NCBI GenBank assembly: GCA_016165875.1
Contig: JABBOT010000013.1
Span: 16,312,368 to 16,376,367 of the forward strand
Direction: 5' to 3'
DNA from: Acanthopleura granulata
Lineage: Eukaryota > Mollusca > Polyplacophora > Chitonida > Chitonidae
DNA: 64,000 nucleotides
The notes beneath the pieces were generated by a model. That model did not search any database. It had not been told where the DNA came from and was given only the letters and a program-made list of their open reading frames with translations. Positions 36,371 to 49,249 of this stretch are shown in pieces. The position numbers and the translations under genes were made by a program. How positions within the stretch are numbered: position 1 is the stretch's first letter; each line of letters begins with the position of its first letter.

Positions 36371-37196
36371 CTGTAAAGGACATTAAAGGACTATGTTTTT
36401 ATGTAATATTCATTTAATTATTTGAGTGTTGATGAATTTCATACACAAAAATTTTCATTTTCACATACGTAATACATTTATTTATTCTGCTGCTCAGCCA
36501 TATTTAAGAATTTTCTGCTTACATGATGGTGCTTACTTTCATGGGTGGAGGAAACTGGAGTGCCCGAACTAAATCACCATCCCAACGACACTATGGACAA
36601 ACTCTCACACGTAAGATATGCACACAATATTTGTGGACAACAAGTGGTCTCAAAAGAACATTCAACTGCCTCAAACGGTCTCATGGACGTGTTTTAATAA
36701 AGGTATACAACTGTGCATGTATATAACCCGATCTGCTGACACAGGAGACTCAAGATCGAGAGTTCAAGGTTGGTCTTACAAGTACGTGTTGTCCAGCCTG
36801 GGTCACAATATACTGCAATGGTAATACATCTAAACACGCAGGTTTCCAGCTGCAATGTTATGGCGACAAAGTGATGTACCTTTGTGACAGAACGTCGCCA
36901 CAGAATTTAACACGGGTTGGACAATAATGAATATTTATCAAAAACGATGAAACAAAACTTCCTAAATGTGTTCTCCAGCAATGCTGGATATCATTTTTAA
37001 GAAAGAGAAATGAACTTCCCACTGTAGATTCTTCTGAACACATAAGCTGCCATGTCAAACCCTACCTTGCCATAAAACTGTAACGTCATTTGGCAATGTG
37101 ATGTTGCTGTGTTGTCATAACGGAGTAACTCTAGGATTCTCCCAGGCCTAAGATAACAAATCCCACATAGCAGTCCCACTTCAGCACTATAAATAC

Positions 37197-37277
37197 CTTT
37201 CTTTGGGTATTAACAACAGAGGCTCTGTTGCATCTCCAACAGTCACATATCCATCCGGTGCAACCTTTCCACTGGCC
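37197..37277 (-). CDS. locus B BEN-module exon
   Basis: 81-nt exon, acceptor GATTTTGTCTGACAG, donor AAAG|GTATTT, phase 2 at both ends. It encodes ASGKVAPDGYVTVGDATEP and LLLIPKER, leading directly into the BEN-like exon. Frame continuity with both neighbours supports it strongly. Confidence 0.7.
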
Positions 37278-37720
37278 CTGTCAGACAAAATCAGTCATCA
37301 GTTTATAACATCCAGGTCTGGACTGAATGTTACTGAGCATTAAGAACTTGCTAATAAAGAATAAGCGGAGGTCTTCACAGGCTTTTTCCAAATATTAAAT
37401 GTAAAAATTCAGATGGAATCAAATGAAACTTATAACATATTGCCATGAAGTTTTTAAAGTTTTTCATCATGAAAATTAATTTCCTTTTTAAGGACCTCTT
37501 TCTTTATAAATTTGGCATGTTAACTTGTTTTAAATCATTGTAATTATATCAACAAAACAAGCTTTTGAAAAAATTCTAGGTGCTCGAAGCCTGTAAAACT
37601 GATCTAAATCAATGGAATTTTGACTTAGTTAAACAATCGCTAAAATCAAAGGTTAAGTAAAAAAACACCTGTCAAAATAAATGCTAGTACAGAATCAACA
37701 TTCAAACCACAATGACTCAC

Positions 37721-37890
37721 AACAATTTGTTGTTTTCCTCATACACCATGTCCAACGAACCAGAATGACCTGAAAGTTTCTCTCCTGGAACTAATAGGTG
37801 AGGCACAGTTTTGGTGTCAGCATGTGTGGGATTACAGATAACTGTTTTTTTTCCATTATGGCCACAGGAACCGTTCTGTACAGACGATGC
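37721..37890 (-). CDS. locus B BEN-module exon
   Basis: 170-nt exon, acceptor TTTTTTCTTTCATAG, donor TTGTT|GTGAGT, phase 0 to 2. It encodes a polar linker: ASSVQNGSCGHNGKKTV, VPHLLVPGEKL, then SLDMVYEENNKLL. Both joins keep frame. Linker regions of this type precede BEN domains in other proteins. Confidence 0.7.
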
Positions 37891-40609
37891 CTATGAAAGA
37901 AAAAATGAACACGTTTCTTAGAACAGATTTCATTACCTGAATGGAATCTTCCCAGCAGGTTTGGAAATACTTGTACGTCTAAGTTAAGCCTTTCAGTTTT
38001 ATTTCAAAGTGCACATCCATACATCTACTTGTAACAAACATGTCAATGCTAATGAGCCAGTTGTCCATGTACATTACATTATTATATCTAAGACATTTTT
38101 TGTCTATTATTTATTACTGGCAGCAGCACTTACATTAAAGAGCAATTACTTTATATCGAGACAAAACTAAAATTATTTGTACATATTAAGCACTACATCT
38201 GCATGGTGAAATTTTATTATGATATTCTGTGTGGTGGAAGAAGAATTGGAAAACATTTCATGACATTTAGTATTCAAACCTCATTTGCAGACAAATCCAG
38301 CTGACTTCAACATGGTTATTTTCACCAAAAGATTTTTTCACTGAACAATGCTTTATACTGCATGTTTACTTTCACTTTGAGAAATGAAGGTATTTGCTGT
38401 ATTGCGGAAATTCAGCATTCCACTACAAAGGTTCTTGAACACTTTAAAGCCCTACTAGCAATGGCCAGCACAATGAATCCAGCTCATTTTACCCAAAGAA
38501 GCACATTTAAGCGAAACATTCTCGAGCACAGAGTTAAAATGAGCACTCAAATAAATAAAAGAATCATATGAACATGGAGATACATGTAACTCAGAAGTTC
38601 AGCAAGCTCTGCATCATTTCCAAACCATAAATGAACGAACTTTCTTCAGTCAACATCATAATCATTCCTGTCAACATTTCAGTACTATCTGGTCAGAAAC
38701 CAAAGAAACAAAGTATTTCCCTGAACACGAGAGTTTTGGTCAATATTAAATTATTGCCTAATTTAACGAAGTCCCAGGTTTCATGCCCAAGCAAACACTA
38801 TATACAAGCTCCTTCAGCAAAGCATGCCATGAGCTTATTTCCCTGTTCCTTTCCAGTATACTTGCAACTGTATGTAACACATTCAAGTACACAGAGAGAC
38901 AAAAATCGACATTCATTTTCATAATACATATCACAGGGATTTACAATGTAAGAAATGTACACGACTTGGAGAGGAGGAGGAGTTAAAACTATTGTCTGCC
39001 TGAACTTAAGAAACAAGCTGCAATGAAAAAAGAAGGAAAGGAAGGAAAAAGTGGACAAAAAAACAAAACAAAACAAGCATGAGTCGCCTCTCTGGATAAG
39101 ACAATTATGATTTATGCAAGCATGGAGAGCAATTTTCAAAAACTTCCTAGACAATTATTAAAGGCCGATTCACATGGTAAATCTATGTTCATTGGAAATC
39201 AGCTTCACTTTGGTTAGGTGAATGTTACCGATCAGGAAAGTGAGAACTTACTGGATGAAAATAAACATGTACTAACATGAGTATTGAGCGTTCTTAAAAC
39301 TTTATTATTTTATGGGCTGCTCATTCAGTAAAAGGGTAACGAGCCAGTACAAACATACAATGCATGTATTAAAAGAGACGATGATACCAAAACTTACATA
39401 TGACATATTCCACACCGCTGAAGTGGTTTATTCACTCAATGAAATAGCACATGCAAAATACTGATTTTAAAGCTTAATTTTAGATCGATTCCCCTAAGCA
39501 TGTCACAATTTATATACACAAGCGGGCATGTGTGTCAAAATTTAAGAATTCAAAATTATCCACAATTTATGAGCCCAGAAGTTCAAACTAGGAAACATTT
39601 GCCTGAAGATAACTCTTCTTCGAACATTCTCATTTTCAATTCTTTATGTCCAAACGTAACAATTTAAATCAAATTTCAACACTGACTCAGTGAAATTGGC
39701 CCCATGCCTTTCTTGAGGTGTGCAACCTTCGAAAGTTAACATGCACGTCATACTGATGATGTCAAAAGACGGTCAGTTCTTGAGCTGTTCATGCGGGGGG
39801 TACATGTACATGCAGTTGCACTGACAATTTTCATGCCCCAAATTACATGTAGTCAGTTCTTAGACCTACACGAGTATAGTGTTATCACCAGTAATTTCAT
39901 GACATTTTCATCACCTATCATTGTTGTGCTAAATTAACAAAATGTATTTAGTGAATAACATTACTACACTAGATTAAACAACCCAAAACGTTCTCAAATT
40001 TCATACATCACTAGGTTGCTCATTTTTCCTGATTCTGAGCGTTCTACTCATTTCAGAAAGATGTTTTGAGGTCTGTTTTGATGGTAGCATTATACCTGAC
40101 TGAAAAAATCTAAGTTTCAGCACAAAAAACAATGACCTCAGATTGCTTCTAAAATCATCTTTTCTAGGTAAAATTTTAGGTCATTTACTATAATTCCTGT
40201 CCTTACAGTTAAACAGCACTGTCGATCAGTCCCGTAATTTCCATGAAATTATAGGTGATTTAAATGTACATTGTAAATGTTATTTATATTTACCAAATTA
40301 TAACACTGATATAAAATTTAATACAGCAGTTCCAACATCAAGAAGCTAGTGCTTAGTAACAGTTGTGTATTGATGGCTAAAGAGAAAAATCTCTCCATGG
40401 GAAGCCAAAGCAACATTTAATTGAGAACTATCCATATTAATATATATTTATCGATTTTGGCAGGAATTTATTGATATCATTAATTCATTTATTGATATCG
40501 ATAAATCATTTATCCACATCAACAATTCTCGATTAAATGTTAATTTGATCCCTCATATCTGGCCATTGAAATTTAAACATGGAATAGTTTTCCATCAGAA
40601 CTAACTTAC
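37891..40609 (-). other. locus B intron
   Basis: AT-rich intron between two BEN-module exons. The short open frames on both strands here are unsupported. Confidence 0.45.
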
Positions 40610-40662
40610 ACTAGAGCGGAGGGAATCTGTTCTAGACAAGAGTTTACATGTACCATCATCAT
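40610..40662 (-). CDS. locus B BEN-module exon, 53 nt
   Basis: Acceptor TTTTCTTTCTTTCAG, donor TCTAGT|GTAAGT, phase 1 to 0. It encodes DDGTCKLLSRTDSLRSS. Both splice sites are strong, and it is the piece that converts the phase-1 junctions upstream to the phase-0 start of the next exon. Confidence 0.65.
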
Positions 40663-40962
40663 CTGAAAGAAAGAAAATCCTGATTAACAGCTCCACCAAA
40701 AACCAGTGTGTACACACCTGTATACCCTATATCGTCAACAAATTCATAGTGCATGTTTTGGCACATTAAGGGAATGCCACATTTAACTCATCTGGACATC
40801 TTATTTTATAGTCTCTGTAAAGTTCATATTTGCCCCTATCAGTACAATAAAATTCAGTCATTAAAATCTTATGAACTATGTTTTCACTTGGCATCTATAT
40901 TTATACTGTATCAATACGAATTTGTTGAGGATTTAGGGTAGATAAGACAGAAGATAACTTAC

Positions 40963-41034
40963 CGTAGCTTTCAGATGCTTGGCACTGACAAACTCCCCTG
41001 CATGCTTCATGAAGTGTGTCAGCCAACAGGTCAT
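40963..41034 (-). CDS. locus B BEN-module exon, 72 nt
   Basis: Acceptor TAAACTGTTTTGAAG, donor GCTACG|GTAAGT, phase 1 at both ends. It encodes DDLLADTLHEACRG and VCQCQASESY. It can receive the phase-1 donors at 42219, 42396 or directly 49604. Confidence 0.65.
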
Positions 41035-42218
41035 CTTCAAAACAGTTTAGATAAATTGGAACAATTGAGTATCCTGTCCCGATGTCCAAGACGTCAACCG
41101 ATGTTCAAAGCAGGAAAAACAGATTCTGTATTCGTGACAATTTTATTGTTGTTGTTTGTTATATCACCTCCACAGTACATGTGCAAGTAATTGGCCAATT
41201 CACAGCACAAGAATCTGAGCTGCGTGTACATGTATCCCAGAAAGTCTATATGAATTCCACAAATGACGATACAACTCTTATGTTTGCACAACTAAGCCCA
41301 AAGGCATATCTGAAGTAGGTCAAGATTTTAAGTGCATGATTACTGCAAAAGTGCAGTCATGAAAGGAAGCCTAAGTGACACTGATTCCTGTAACTAACTT
41401 ATTCTCCTAAAATAAATACAAATGTAAGCAATAGTCACATAAATAATGAGGCCTTCCCTGGATTAGCTGTTACAAAGCCTTGATCTCACTGCGGCCTATC
41501 AGTTCCTTGGTCATTGTGGTCACTGAGGCTCAAATACAGCTCACATACAGATGGTATTTATCAATGCCTTTACATAATGTACATCATATTTAAATTCAGT
41601 TGTACATAATAAAACAAAATAAGAGCATGGAGCCAGAAAGCCCCGAAAAAGTTGCCACTCTCAACTACACACAGCCGGAAAGCACCAAAAAACTCTCTTT
41701 TTCCAGTCAAAACCATTTGTACTGGTTTTCACATCCAGTACAATTTGCCAGCCACATATTAAGCTATTTTTCCAGATATCATTTCTCAGATTTCATGCCA
41801 ACAGTTCATCCCACTAAAAAGCTGGCATCAGTCTGAAGAAAATTACTTCCTGTGTCAACAAGAACAAGGAGCAACAAGAAAACCTCTGCCTCAGTTCATG
41901 CACAACTCCCCTCACTTCCAGCAAAGGGACAACACTCTGTCCTTGTGCTCAAGGCCAAGCTGTACACACAATTTTATCCAAATTCTTCTGTAACTGTTTC
42001 TACTATTTACAGTCAATGGCAGACAAACAATCACATAAAAATAGGCCAGCAAGAATATAACCTCCTACTGGTCATGAAAAGGTCATAGGCTGACATTTGA
42101 TTTCCATCCAGTTTCAGGATATGCTTTCAATGCTACCATGAATGTACATGACAAATATTGATAAATTATGTTTTGTGATCAGAATTACACACTAAAGTAT
42201 AATATATCACTAATGTAC

Positions 42219-42351
42219 CTCTGTAAGCTACATGTAGATTATCCCGACATGCTGTTCTGACACAGTAAACTATCACGGCCCTGGCATCTACATGTACTTC
42301 CTCTCTCACAATGTCAAGACTCTGGTTTTGTGTAATGCATCCATGCTGGGG
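42219..42351 (-). CDS. candidate locus B exon (phase 0 to 1)
   Basis: Acceptor GTTTTATTTTAACAG, donor ACAGAG|GTACAT, 133 nt. It encodes SLDIVREEVHVDARAVIVYC and VRTACRDNLHVAYR, a helix-like stretch that reads naturally into DDLLADTL of the next exon. The only phase-0 donor I found upstream is at 49017. It lies in the same frame as the 42396-42506 exon, separated by 44 bp containing a single TAA, so the two may once have been one exon. Confidence 0.45.
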
Positions 42352-42395
42352 CTGTTAAAATAAAACGAAATGTCTGTCCACACTCAAACAGGTAC

Positions 42396-42506
42396 CTGTC
42401 AGGCTCCGGTCCATTGTCAGTCCCAGGTAGGTGTCTTCATGAATCATCACTGGTAAATCCACACGAGAGTAAGATTGGTCCACACTGGACAAATTCCAAC
42501 TCAGGC
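42396..42506 (-). CDS. candidate locus B exon (phase 1 to 1)
   Basis: Acceptor ATTCAAACATTTAG, donor CTGACAG|GTACCT, 111 nt. It encodes LSWNLSSVDQSYSRVDLP and VMIHEDTYLGLTMDRSLT. Phases allow insertion between the constant exon (49604-50242) and 40963-41034. It cannot be spliced to 42219-42351 in frame, so the two look mutually exclusive. Confidence 0.4.
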
Positions 42507-45500
42507 CTAAATGTTTGAATATGTACTCCTCACAGTGTAGGGAACCATACAAGGGATACGACTGCCATCACATCGGCTTGATTAGTATCAGTCTCACTAT
42601 CAACATTCATCAATGAAAAAATCTTCACGTGGTCTGTCAGCGTTGCTCACGAATTCTGTATAAGCTTTGCTGGTGATGACTAATGAAAAGCCAGACCAGA
42701 AACTTAATCCTAGGTTATCCTCTTTGGAATCTTCTTGGGATTTCTTGCAAACTGCCAAGGTTTTTTTTTCATCAGTACTGTTTCCGCTCCCCCAATCTTG
42801 ACTTCCATGTGCACAACGTGCTTGCAGGAATATTAAGCAGTCTAGCAGCAGGCCTCCATCCCTTCAATTTGGCAAGTAGGAGAGCTCCATTCTTCTCCTC
42901 TACAGAGTACGACCTCTTGGGTTCCTCTGAAATACCCGTATTCCGCATTATACAACTGGTTTTCCTTAGATTGGTATAAAACCAGGCTTCTCCGACAGTT
43001 ATTCACAAAAAATGAAAATTAATGCAGTAAAAACATTAATTTGTTGAAACAACTAATACAGTACATGTTAATCAGAAAAAGGATTAAACATTATTTAAAG
43101 ATACAACATGCATCACTACATGAGTTGTGATGTAGTCCTTCAGTAGAATTCAAAATTAGCATGTATCAGCAAGCCCCAGGCCTGTTAATTTCCTCAGGGT
43201 AAGTGGTTTTCATGGTCATGGTGGCCCCATGGACAAACAGGATTTTCTTAACGGTTCCCTTTGGGTAAGTAGTCCAATAAGTTTTTTTATCACCTATTCA
43301 CTGATCTTTGTTTGGGCATCAGTAGTGGTGAAATAAATTTCCTAACATACCATTGCAGCCCTGTTCAAAGTTCCCACCGGTCAAGTTAAAATTGACAAAT
43401 TTCAAGGTCTGGTATATAGCCATTTACAGTGGGTGACCATCAAGGTTAATAAACAACACAGCTTATACACTTCACAACGAGTTCCACCAAAGGCTCTGGA
43501 GTATGGCAGCATAATGATTACAAAACAAAGTTGCATTCTCCACATGCATATGCATCAAGAAGTGTCTTCAAACATAAAATTCGCTTTGGTAAAACTCTTG
43601 TCTCAAAATGGAATATAATATGAGAGAGGCATCACAAACAGTTGCGCACAGCCAGCTTGACTGATTTGGTCATCTCCTTTGCCTGGACTTAACATGCCGT
43701 GCCACTTTCAACTTCATTTTCCTCTCATGACAACGTATTGCTGCCCCTCCAATCATGATCTACGGATACATAACCTCGTTTTCTTATCACGCTACATGTA
43801 CCTGCCGTTCACTTTAATACATGCCATCACAAAACATCCAACCTGATGGGCTCAACACAAATCTCATTTCAAATCTCCAGGTGAGCCAATTACTGGTGAG
43901 TGGGATAAGGCTCACCTTATTCTCAGTTCAGGTGAGTAAGCTGTCCTAATAAATGCGCGCCTTGAGATTACCTTAATACAGGTTGGTGCGTGACTTTTTG
44001 TTTTGACGCCTAGATTAGTCTGCTTCACATATATGTACAGTGTAGTATCACAAGAGGCAAAACAAGCAAATCTGTAAATGATTCTTCTTCGTTTCTAAAT
44101 TACCACAACACTACATTTATACTACATGTATTTCCAAATTGGGCAAATGCATGTCAATCAGGCAAATGGATGTCACTGTAGTACGTGTATATGTACGTGG
44201 TGGAATTCTTCAACCTTTAACATATTTACAACGCATAGAGATATTCATTGTTGTCTTAAAGCTCAAGTCCCTGTTTCTCAAAGCAGTGGTAGACTAAGTT
44301 GATAATAACTACCATGACAACCCAAAGAGATATGTAGCCATGGTAGTTACAATCAACTTAGCCTACAAATGCTTTGTGAAACAGGGGCCTGGAGTTGCAT
44401 GTGTCCTAGAGACAATATTTGTTCAACACACAAATTGAACCTAAATATACATATTTATATCAGAAAAGGTTGAAAATAAGGTTTTGTCACACATAACAGA
44501 CAAATACTTTCAACTAACAATCTATAAACTTCATTCAAACATGAAAGAGTATTACTAAAACATCAATTTATGGAAGATCATCAATTGTAATCAAAACTTT
44601 AGGCATTCATAACATCAGACATGTCAGATATGTCGTTCTGATCTAACTGCAGTAGAATCAGACAAAACACTGAGTTACAGGCTCAATTTTACACATATCT
44701 TGTGTAATTTAAATTTCAATATCAGATTCAAAGGGTCAGCCACATAACAAAGCCACACTAATTGGTGGTACACCAGCACTTTTAGCCTAAAACAGGATGA
44801 CAAATTGAGCACCCTTAATTAATACTTTAAAGAGAAGTAAATGCATGTCAGTTACATTTTCAATATGACCAAATAACTCATGATGTCACATATTTGGCAC
44901 ATGCAATTCTAGGCCTTATGTTCCTGTCATTTCCCCAGGCATGTCCGTGAGCGACAAATGTCTCATTTCTTGAACAAAATAAACCTGTCAGAAGAAGACT
45001 ATTTTGATAAAGCAAATGAACACATGAATGCCTTCTTCCAGTTCAATTTTCATCAGAAAATGATCATTTGGCACACTAAAACCATACATACAGTGGGCAT
45101 TGTTAAACTCTACATTCTTTCTCTAATTCTTTGTTAAAAGAAAAGTATAGCTGTGGCTTAGAATACATTATTTACCACCAGAAATGTGTGACACTGCCTT
45201 TATCAAATATGTGTTCAAATATTTTCTACATTTTCTTTCTACTGGCCAAAAAACATACTTTGAAAGAAAAATGCCTGACATTCTTTGTAGAAAGGGGCAA
45301 ACCCCATGCTGTTCATGTTATATACATGTATGCACATGTTTAACACTGAATCCCGGCTAATATGAACAAAATGAGTACTGCCACTTTCTCCAAAGGGGTG
45401 TTTTCCAAAATGTCAGGTTTCTTTTCATGCTTGTTTAACATGTTTAAAGGCAAATGTTTTGATCGTAATGTATGGAGGGTTTCATGGAACATATCTAGAA

Positions 45501-45825
45501 TGTGTCAACAGTAACGTCACAAAGCCTTTTGTACACTTTGATGTTCAGATCTACACGTATATAAAAATTTTGCGAACCGTACTCCTGTAATGTGTGCTTG
45601 TGTATGGGAAAGCTAACATGACATTAAAGTTCATTTTCTGGGCCAAAGAAAGCATGATGTCACCGTTGATACTTTTGATTATAAGTGGCGTGTGTTACTA
45701 GCACACCCAAATTTTGTTTCAGGGGTGACCTTTGTTGTGGGAATCTATCTGGCAGCATGTCTCAGCACTGAAGGACTGATAGACAGTTTCATGTAAGCTT
45801 CATCCAAGGCTTTGTCACAGTGAAA
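42507..45825. other. locus B intron, contains a foldback element
   Basis: AT-rich intron without further supported exons. Holds the hairpin element at 44261-44398 and a run of five GGTGAG/CTCACC motifs at 43876-43938. Confidence 0.4.
44261..44398. mobile_element. palindromic foldback element, ~138 bp
   Basis: Arms 44261-44316 and 44339-44398 are inverted copies with few mismatches (shared CCCTGTTTC, CAAAGC, CTAAGTTGAT and AACTACCATG blocks) around a 22-bp spacer. No ORF. The size and shape fit a hairpin MITE. Confidence 0.8.
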
Positions 45826-46198
45826 TCAATGTTTATTATCTTGTGAACATGAAAGCTTGAGCGGTGAAGAGCTGGACATTAGAGGGACACTTGATGACGA
45901 GGCAGCATCTACCACGGCAATCCTGTGGGCTTGTCCATTATCATGGTAAATCCAACTGTATTTGGAGATGTAGGATGTTCCGAGAACGTACGACAACATA
46001 TCCCTTTTTGCTTTCATGTTACAACCCAGGTGATATTCATTGACAATGCCAGCGCAAACTTTACACACAATGTGCATGACGTAAGTCTGCTTGGAAACGT
46101 TGAACTCAATGACAACATAACGTCTTCTCCCCAGTTTGTGTAAGTGATAATTTCCGCTGCTTTCCCATTGGGTACTGAAGATATAGATGTATCGGACC
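45826..46198 (-). CDS. locus B third module, terminal exon of unknown family
   Basis: Acceptor GATTACTTTAACTTGCCAG, phase 2, 124 codons open to TGA. Includes GNYHLHKLGRRRYVVIEF, IVCKVCAGIVNEYHLGCN and SYISKYSWIYHDNGQAH with a Ser-rich end. Many codons end in C, unlike the AT-rich surroundings, which favours this frame. A minus-strand AATAAA (837-832 of 45.8 kb) overlaps the last codons. Other frames over the first half are also open (46014-46337 minus, 45925-46143 plus), so the frame is not certain. CxxC plus later H and C could bind zinc. I do not recognise the domain. Confidence 0.45.
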
Positions 46199-46818
46199 CT
46201 GGCAAGTTAAAGTAATCAGGGACAAGACTTTGACACAACTGCACAGCTAGCAGTTGAAATGTACATGTACAATGTGCATGTAGTGCCATGATGTAAAATC
46301 GACGCCACACTCTTAAGTGGATGGAGTCAATTAACACAATTAATGTCAGTTTTAATCAAACCCTTTATTATAATCATTTCAATCACTAGTATCAAACATT
46401 AACTTTTGTCAATGCTTAGGCTAACCATATCCTGTTCAGGGACATGTATGAAATGTATACACCTGTATAAACAACTCCAAATAAAATACACTTTTCGTCA
46501 TTGACACTCACAGACATCCTGCCAACATGTTGTACTGACCTGCAACCATCGGTCTACAGAGCAGGTTATGGTCTTGCAATAACTGGGTAGGCTGTCATAT
46601 ACATCTTGGTACAGTGTATTAGCATTAAAGCCAGCATGAGCTGAACCACTGCAAAAGTTTTATAGCTAAAATACAAACATGACAAGGTGAATGACAAACT
46701 GCTTGCTTGGAAATTACCTTAGGAGTCTTAGAGTGAGTACAATGTACAGGTATACAGGTTGCGTGTAATACTCATTACAGGCTCCCTCAAATCAAGGCAC
46801 CGCCATGTTGGCTGACAC

Positions 46819-46913
46819 CTGAGGTGCACAACAATACATATGCTTTTATGAAAGTTCAGTTTTCTAATGTGTATGCCCTGCTCATGTGCCGTTTGAAGAT
46901 GTTTGTGCCTGTC
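46819..46913 (-). CDS. locus B third module, internal exon
   Basis: Acceptor TTCCGTTCCTTGCAG, donor CACCTCAG|GTGTCA (weak), phase 0 to 2, 95 nt. It encodes DRHKHLQTAHEQGIHIRK and LNFHKSICIVVHL; the first part resembles the His end of a C2H2 finger. It joins the 45826-46198 exon in its preferred frame. Confidence 0.35.
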
Positions 46914-49016
46914 CTGCAAGGAACGGAATAAACAGTACTATAGACATGCATACATTTGAACTCTCAGAGTAAATGCACTTTAACAATACTTGTACAGACT
47001 GACTTTCTTGAACATCTCTCTTGACACTGTGCAGTAGAGTGGAACTGGAAATGGTCAGACAGCACTACTAGGATGTCTGTAGATGGAGTCACACCCAACA
47101 GGCCTATGTAAAAAGCCTCTTAACATGTTAAACAATAACAAAGACATATGTGGAATCCCACACGCATATGCAATAACCTAAAGACACATTTACATGTGTT
47201 CTATTTCTTTTTGTCTACATTATTTGAAAGACAAGACTGAGATACACATATACATGTAAGCCAAAGTCATATTAAACAGTGTGCTTATATAGTACATGTG
47301 CCATCAATGAATACCTAGAACTCTGGATATTTATAAACCTATGTATTTATGAGGTCTGTCCCAAGAAATATAAATTAAAATACGCCCTTGAATTCATTTC
47401 AGGCCAAAAACATTTTACTAAGTTACAATTTATCCAAATAACTGTAGGCCTACATATGAAAGACATTCTTTCATAAGTACTCATCAGCCCATTTGTTTTG
47501 GCTTCATGAATATTGAATTATGCTGTAAGTGTATCAGTTTGGGGTAAGTCAGAGTTTCGGAACTCCTCTACAAGCCAAATGTCAATAATCTGAGACACAA
47601 CCTGAGTGTGTTTTCCTGTATCTCTTCATTCTTCTCATGAGTGGGCAAGTCCTCAAATACCATACGGTGAAAACTCCACCCCATATAGTTTTATATTTGA
47701 GCCCAGTGTCTTTGCGAGCCCACTGGGCCCTAAGCAAGCTGTCAGCTATAGCTTGTGGTCCAACATGGCGGACGCACTGCGTTACCAGGTTGATCAGCAG
47801 TCAAGTGACCGTTATTGCACGCAACCTATCTGGAACTCAATGTATATTCACTTGTGTAACTGTACCATGATAGTTTGCAACTTGGAGGAAATACAGTACA
47901 TGTACTGTACCTCACAACATCTTACACATGTAATACAACAAGTTGAAATTCATACATGTACCCAATTATAATTTCCTGACAGGGCCTCTGTAGTTCACTC
48001 CATTGCCAAAGCAGTTAGTGAGCTAAAACAACACAATGACCCATGAGCCCCTCAAGAAGGGGTCGCTAGGAGGCCAAACCCAGTTCTTGCTGACTTTCTA
48101 TCTGGTTGTATGTGGGAAAGGTGTGCATATGGTCATGGGTTCCCCCAGGGGCCTGCTGGGTTTCCTCCCACCATAATGCTGGCCCCCATCGTATAAATGA
48201 AACATTCTTAATTACAGGGTAAAACACAAAGAAAATAAAGAAATAAATTATCTGAAAAACTTCAGAAGCTACATGTAAACTAAAAAGCAAAGCTTAAAAT
48301 ATTATTCCAGCCTGCCAGTTAAAACCCTGTTCTTTAACCTCAACCCAAGGCCTTATTCTACACATAGGCTAAATCAAACGTCAAAAACAGCTTAACCTCA
48401 ACGTGAATCCTTATTCTATGTAAATGAGCCAACCTTCACCAACATTTCCACCTCAACACAAATCCCTGTTCCACAAGTATCCAGCTGCATACCTGAGCAT
48501 GTATGTAACAATAAGGTAACTGTTATAAACAGATTAACCTTAACCTGGGGTCAAAATTAGCAAAAGTCTAAATGCCTCTGGCATGTTAAATTTCTTCATG
48601 GCAAGTTGGTTACTTGCACATAGGGGATTGTAAAATCATTACCCCCATGCATTCAAGCGCAAGTGATCCAAGAAGAAAATTTTTACGCCTGCCAGGGAGT
48701 GCAACAGAATTAGCCGGATATTCAAAATCAAACTGTCGCCTCCTTTGTTTTTTTCCTATCTCTCATATGTCAATTTTATCCCCACACCCACCCCCCAAGT
48801 AAAACCTAAATGCCCACAAGTTACTAGCCATAAGCTATAAATCATTAGAAACAGCGTAACCTCATCAGAATTCTTAGTCATTCCATTCTAAGTACACTAT
48901 GTAAAAGGGCTATTTTGATGCATATATACACGTTTACGTACAAAAAATGTTTCTTGCCTTGTTTAGTACATGTACTGCTCACTTATGTAACAAACTGTAT
49001 ATAAATGTACAGCTAC
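46914..49016. other. locus B intron with a SINE
   Basis: Contains a family 1 SINE at 48040-48245. A 121-codon plus-strand frame at 47606-47971 has no splice or family support. Nothing else seen. Confidence 0.4.
48040..48245 (+). mobile_element. tRNA-derived SINE, family 1 (diverged)
   Basis: Shares the 'gggtttcctcccaccataatgctggcc' block and the 'cgtataaatgaaacattctt' end with the other family 1 copies, followed by an A-rich tail. The head is degraded. Confidence 0.65.
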
Positions 49017-49087
49017 CTTGACAAGAGCTATCAGAAAGGGACATGTCAAGAATGTGGCTTGAGCCGTGAAGGACAACACGCGCAGTT
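49017..49087 (-). CDS. locus B third module, first variable exon (candidate)
   Basis: Acceptor CATTCGATTTTCAACAG, donor GTCAAG|GTAGCT, phase 1 to 0, 71 nt. It encodes LRVLSFTAQATFLTCPFLIA and LVK. Its phase lets it follow the constant exon at 49604 and lead to either 46819-46913 or 42219-42351. Confidence 0.35.
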
Positions 49088-49249
49088 CTGTTGAAAATCG
49101 AATGATAGCAATAACAATAAAACCACATACATCTGCATGTACATGTTCATGCGCTGGATATAATTTGGTAACCCAGAATCACTGAAATCTTTGGACGTTA
49201 CCATATCATGCATCCTTTCCTAGGGACATTATGCTATGAGCTACACATC

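Noticed and set aside
46550..46670. Minus-strand exon-like block (GSAHAGFNANTLYQDVYD and onward) between the 46.8- and 46.2-kb exons
   Set aside because: Open with plausible splice sites, but its donors would force the terminal exon into a weaker frame, and part of it resembles the SINE family 1 'agccagcatgagct' block.
47606..47971. Plus-strand 121-codon ORF
   Set aside because: Longest unexplained frame in that intron, but no splice context, signal peptide or family pattern.
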